Assembly (NCBI GenBank): GCA_003254905.1
Contig: QANU01019792.1
Coordinates: 143,272-207,271, forward strand
DNA: 64,000 bases
Source of the DNA: Nissolia schottii
Taxonomy: Eukaryota > Streptophyta > Magnoliopsida > Fabales > Fabaceae
Direction of reading: 5' to 3'
Shown here: positions 60,460-64,000 of the stretch, in pieces
How the letters are laid out: the number at the start of each line of letters is the position of its first letter
Numbering within the stretch: the stretch's first letter is position 1
Notes under the pieces: generated by a model
What the model saw: the letters and a program-made list of their open reading frames with translations, nothing else
Databases searched by the model: none
Told to the model about the DNA's origin: nothing
Made by a program: the position numbers and the translations under genes

Positions 60460-62065
60460 ATTTAAACCGGATAGCACAGTTCGCAGTGAGCTGTTTTTAG
60501 CTTAAATAGAAGTCTCGGATTTGAATTCTGTATATGTAGTTGTGTTAAATCTTGGAATGGAGAGCTTTCCCATCCAAGAGGTTCTACTTATCTCAAATTG
60601 AATTGTCTCCAATGAAAGAATACTTATGGTTTAGACCAAAAATAATAGATCTATTTAAGTTAATAGTAGAAAATTAGTGGTAGTCAGAGACGAACATAGC
60701 CATCAATGGACTAGGAAGGAGAGACAAGAAATGGAGAGGCTTAAACTAAGCTACTCTTTTATTTGGATGTGTAATATATCTAATGAGATGGTGAAACAAA
60801 AATAAAACATTGTTCCTCATTGACCTCCCAAAATAGAGGGACAAAAAATAGAGAGAGACAAGGTGATCCTCCTTTTCCATCCCACAGCCTTCATTAAAAT
60901 TACATACAAACACAATTTGATGAAATAAGTCTGTCCCTTCCTTGTCACTCTCTCCTTATCTACTCTCTCAAATATAGTCTTAAATGACTTTTATAAGATA
61001 AAGGCAATTGCCCTTAAACTAATTCTTAGGGTTGAGTATTTGTTTTTAGGAGAAAAAAGGGTCTCAGCTCATCCAATGGATGAGGAGCCACAAAGATACA
61101 AATAGTGCCAAAGCAGGGAGCAAACAAGAAGCAGAACCACAGAAAAAACAAACCAGCAACAATACAGGGAAATAAGCAGCTGCATGGCAATCAGCCCATG
61201 AAAAACCAACGGACGCCAAAAGTCTCGAGACGTGAAACTCGCCTGCAGCATTACATTGCTAGAAATCGCTGCAAAGGCAAATCATCATTCAATTTTTTAA
61301 TATAATATCAGAGTCTATCATAAGATTGTTATTAAGGGTCATTTGGAAATGATCATTCCTAAAGTCATATATAATATAGATAGCGACTCGTACCAAACTA
61401 AAAAAGTGAGTAGCATTAGGTGTCATGCATGCAAGAAAAAAGTTCCCAAATTTAATCTAAACAATACTGTAAAAGAGGATTGCAAGAAGTAATTTAATTT
61501 TGCTATTCAATATTATGGACTATTTTAAATCCTAAAAATAATTAATTTTCAAATTTTTTTTGAATAAAAACATAAATTTAAACGACCCACTACACCCCAC
61601 TTTCGAATGGTTTGGTCATCACGAGTTTTGGAACTTTCATTCTATGATCAAAATTTTAACACCTAACAATCTTTTGTTATCTAAAAATTGTTATTTTTTA
61701 TCATCTTATTCAGTTTTTATTCCTTGTATATTGCTAGCTCCTAGCTAACATTAACAAAAATATTAAATTTTAAAAAATATATTTTTGTTCCAATATTTTG
61801 TTATGTGCCATGCCTAAAAAATAAAAAAGAACAACCTGACAGTACAATGATAATTCAATATTTGACAAGCATGACACTTCATGTCTGTCAAGACCCGCTA
61901 GTATAGATAAGGGGGATAGATGAATGTTAAGTGCTAAAACTTATTTTTAAAATGTACAAAGTTCTAATTATTTATTTATTCACTTCTAACTTATACTTCG
62001 CTTCATTCTTCCATTTTGCTACATCTTCTTTTGCCTTTTTTCTTCTTTTGCGACATTTATTTCTA
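60460..62065. other. Intergenic between FAR D and E, no gene seen
   Basis: 60475-60640 contains a run (AAGTCTCGGATTTGAATTCTG) reminiscent of a tRNA-derived SINE B box, but no A box, poly-A tail or target duplication could be set. 61050-61270 is an A/C-rich stretch of moderate GC without a recognised domain. The rest is AT-rich. Confidence 0.4.
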
Positions 62066-63425
62066 GACTACATATATGTATGACTCATTAGACAAATGAG
62101 TCTTTTTCTGAAATTTGCATTACATTTACTTATTTATTTACATGCTTTTTTCTTTAGTCTCTTAATTTTCTAGTTATGTTTGTTGATAAAATTTGCATGG
62201 ATGGCCAAACACTTATGTATTTACAAAAGCAATGGGAGAGATAATAGTGACAAATATGAAAGATAATATACCTTTGATCATCACACGTCCTACTTTTATA
62301 GTCGGCACTCAGTCTGAACCCTTCTCCGGTTGGATTGAAGGTGTGAGGTATTTAAAATGTCACTCAATTCCCCTTTTTCCATCTATTAATTACTTTCTAG
62401 AAACAGCAGGTAATTACTTGAGTAAGTATAATTAATTGTACAACTTTGTGATTACAGAACTACGGATTTTGTCGCTCAAGTATTTCAAAGGAAAATTAAC
62501 CAGCTTTGTTAGTGATCCAAATTCAGTTTTAGATCTGGCGAGTCCCACACTATAAATTATTTTGTATTTTGCCTTGTTCATTCAGCAGTTTTTTCAAGTA
62601 CACACGTGTACGGTTTTTACATTTAAAATTAAGGAAATAAAATGATGATGCAGATACCTGCCGATATGGTGATAAACTCAATGATCATAGAATTGTTGGC
62701 TCATTCTTAGAATCCTTCCGGGAATCTGATCTACCATATTGGTACTTCGTTAAGAAATCCATTTATAGTTTCCGATCTTCAAGATATGATGCATTGTTTT
62801 GTTACAAAAAATCCATGGCTAAAAAGATATGCAAAGACCGGGAATTTCTCTCCAAAAATTTTATTTAACCCTTCTATTGAGGGTGAGGGACAAAACAAGG
62901 TATTGACTCATTAAACTCAGGTTAATCAGGTTTATGTTCTATTCATTACACTAATTTATGTAATGGTACTTTTTGTTAATTTTGTTTTTAGATTGAATTA
63001 TTATATAAGCCCTTTATTTACTAATAGTTTATTGAATGGCTTTGAAGGGATCAAGGTTGGAGAGGATAATAAATATTTACAAACCTTACAGTCTCTTTAA
63101 GGGCATGTACGTACCATATGCTACACATTCAATCATTAGTTATATGAAGTCTTCCTATATGATTATATACAACTTTTCAATATTTTAATTTGCTAACAGC
63201 TTTGACGACCAGAATGCAGAAAAGTTGCGCAAGGAAATGAGGGGAGTGGCCAATATGGAAAAGGGATTTAACTTTGATCCCAAGAGTATTGAGTGGAAGG
63301 ACTACATGATGAAGGTCCATTTTCCAGGCCTAATGAAGTACACTCTAAGTAAGTACTCTCTATGCAAAGTAAGATGTAACTTTTTGAAAAATAGATGTGT
63401 TTATGCTGGGATCACAAAAGACTAA
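62066..63425 (+). pseudogene. FAR: Fatty acyl-CoA reductase, copy E (5'-truncated pseudogene)
   Basis: Similarity to copy D begins in the middle of intron 5 (62066, matching 58676) and runs through exon 10: exon 6 about 62189-62347, exon 7 62458-62537, exon 8 62654-62899, exon 9 63048-63106, exon 10 63200-63425. Exons 1-5 are absent and there is no promoter. A 13-base loss at 62187 removes the exon 6 acceptor and first codons. Exon 7 is two bases short and its donor is GC (CTG-GCGAGT). Exon 8 has an in-frame TAG (CATTCTTAG where D has CATTCTAAG). The last exon runs longer than in D (ending AGITKD). [11 protein letters not shown] is still readable. AATAAA lies at 63507. It is a dead partial duplicate of a D-type gene; some transcription by read-through is possible but nothing shows it. 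Confidence 0.92.
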
Positions 63426-63948
63426 TGGATTAGGGAGGATATTTACTACTTGAACATCCATATCCCAAGGTTTGGTCACCATCTTCAAGTGATATTATTA
63501 TCACGAAATAAATGTGATATGAAACATGTATTTGCAATTAAGTTATCAAATTTGTTTCGTTGATCTATGAATAGCAAATGCGCCAATTCCATTGCAATAT
63601 AATCGATCTGCTTAAGCTGCTATGTAAAAAATGATTTTAATATTTTCGTTCTTAAAATGTGAGGAACGTTACTAATGTGTGGTACCAGCCATTAACGCGG
63701 CTGCCATGAAAAAGGACCACCTTTTGCAACTACGACTGAAACCCTCACATCAAACAAAATCGAGGACACTTACTTTGGGGTCCTTAGGGAGGGGTGAAAA
63801 AGGGTCATGATTAATGTATACCAAGTTATTACACATCTCAGCAATAATTATCCACAGACACATGTGAAACCGTCTATCTCATCTTTCACATTAATAAAAG
63901 GTTGTATCTTAAACAACAAAAAAGTTGTGTTTGTTTTCACCAAAAAAT

Positions 63949-63995
<47 letters not shown>

Positions 63996-64000
63996 GAATG
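63426..64000. other. Right flank, no gene seen
   Basis: 3' flank of copy E, then AT-rich DNA. 63660-63780 is slightly GC-richer without a clear frame. It ends in a long (AT)n tract at 63950-63990. Confidence 0.5.
63950..63990. repeat. (AT)n microsatellite
   Basis: About 41 bases of alternating AT close to the right window edge. Confidence 0.95.

Noticed and set aside
60475-60640. tRNA-derived SINE
   Set aside because: Only a B-box-like TTTGAATTC segment is seen; no A box, tail or flanking duplication.

Overview
The window is nuclear DNA of a flowering plant. The coding genes have short exons, GT-AG introns and plant-type protein families, and the spaces between them are AT-rich and full of Copia, Gypsy, MITE, CACTA-like and Mutator-like elements. 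The style of the repeats suggests a eudicot, perhaps a legume, but the sequence does not fix the species. One assembly gap (6420-7190) interrupts it.

The only host genes I can support are five tandem copies, all on the + strand, of one family: plant alcohol-forming fatty acyl-CoA reductase (FAR), which reduces long-chain acyl-CoA to primary alcohols for wax or suberin. Copy A (2342-5879) shows exons 3-10 only; a Copia element lies where intron 2 and anything upstream should be. Copy B (35728-41932) is a complete ten-exon gene for 492 residues. Copy C (about 45676-53038, with a promoter remnant at 44690-44880) is a wreck: exons 1-4 are nearly gone and exon 10 is cut by a 2.85-kb LTR-type element. 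Copy D (56467-60321) is a complete ten-exon gene for 470 residues from a second subfamily. Copy E (62066-63425) is a 5'-truncated pseudogene copy of D.

A, B and C come from a larger duplication unit (promoter, gene and 3' intergenic DNA): promoter sequence is shared by B and C, and intergenic blocks are shared by the A-B and B-C spacers. The units were then inflated by very different repeats. The A-B spacer (about 30 kb) holds a young Gypsy next to or in an older reversed Copia that itself carries a solo LTR; an AT-rich tandem array of 177-bp units, each built of three 59-bp subunits; a three-level nest (solo LTR in Gypsy in MITE); a 1.3-kb near-palindromic foldback transposon; and a 3.16-kb solo LTR inside a second tandem repeat. 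Intron 4 of B holds a MITE and a Copia fragment. The dead C locus holds a long inverted repeat, a CACTA-like end and the LTR-type insert.

B and D are expected to act independently as ER-associated, NAD(P)H-dependent reductases with partly redundant or diverged chain-length preference; this is inference from the family. No RNA genes, CRISPR arrays or bacterial-type operons were seen. I found no clearly new biological system. The most unusual items are the three-subunit tandem array, the large foldback element, and the shared shortening of the C-terminal region in the D/E subfamily.
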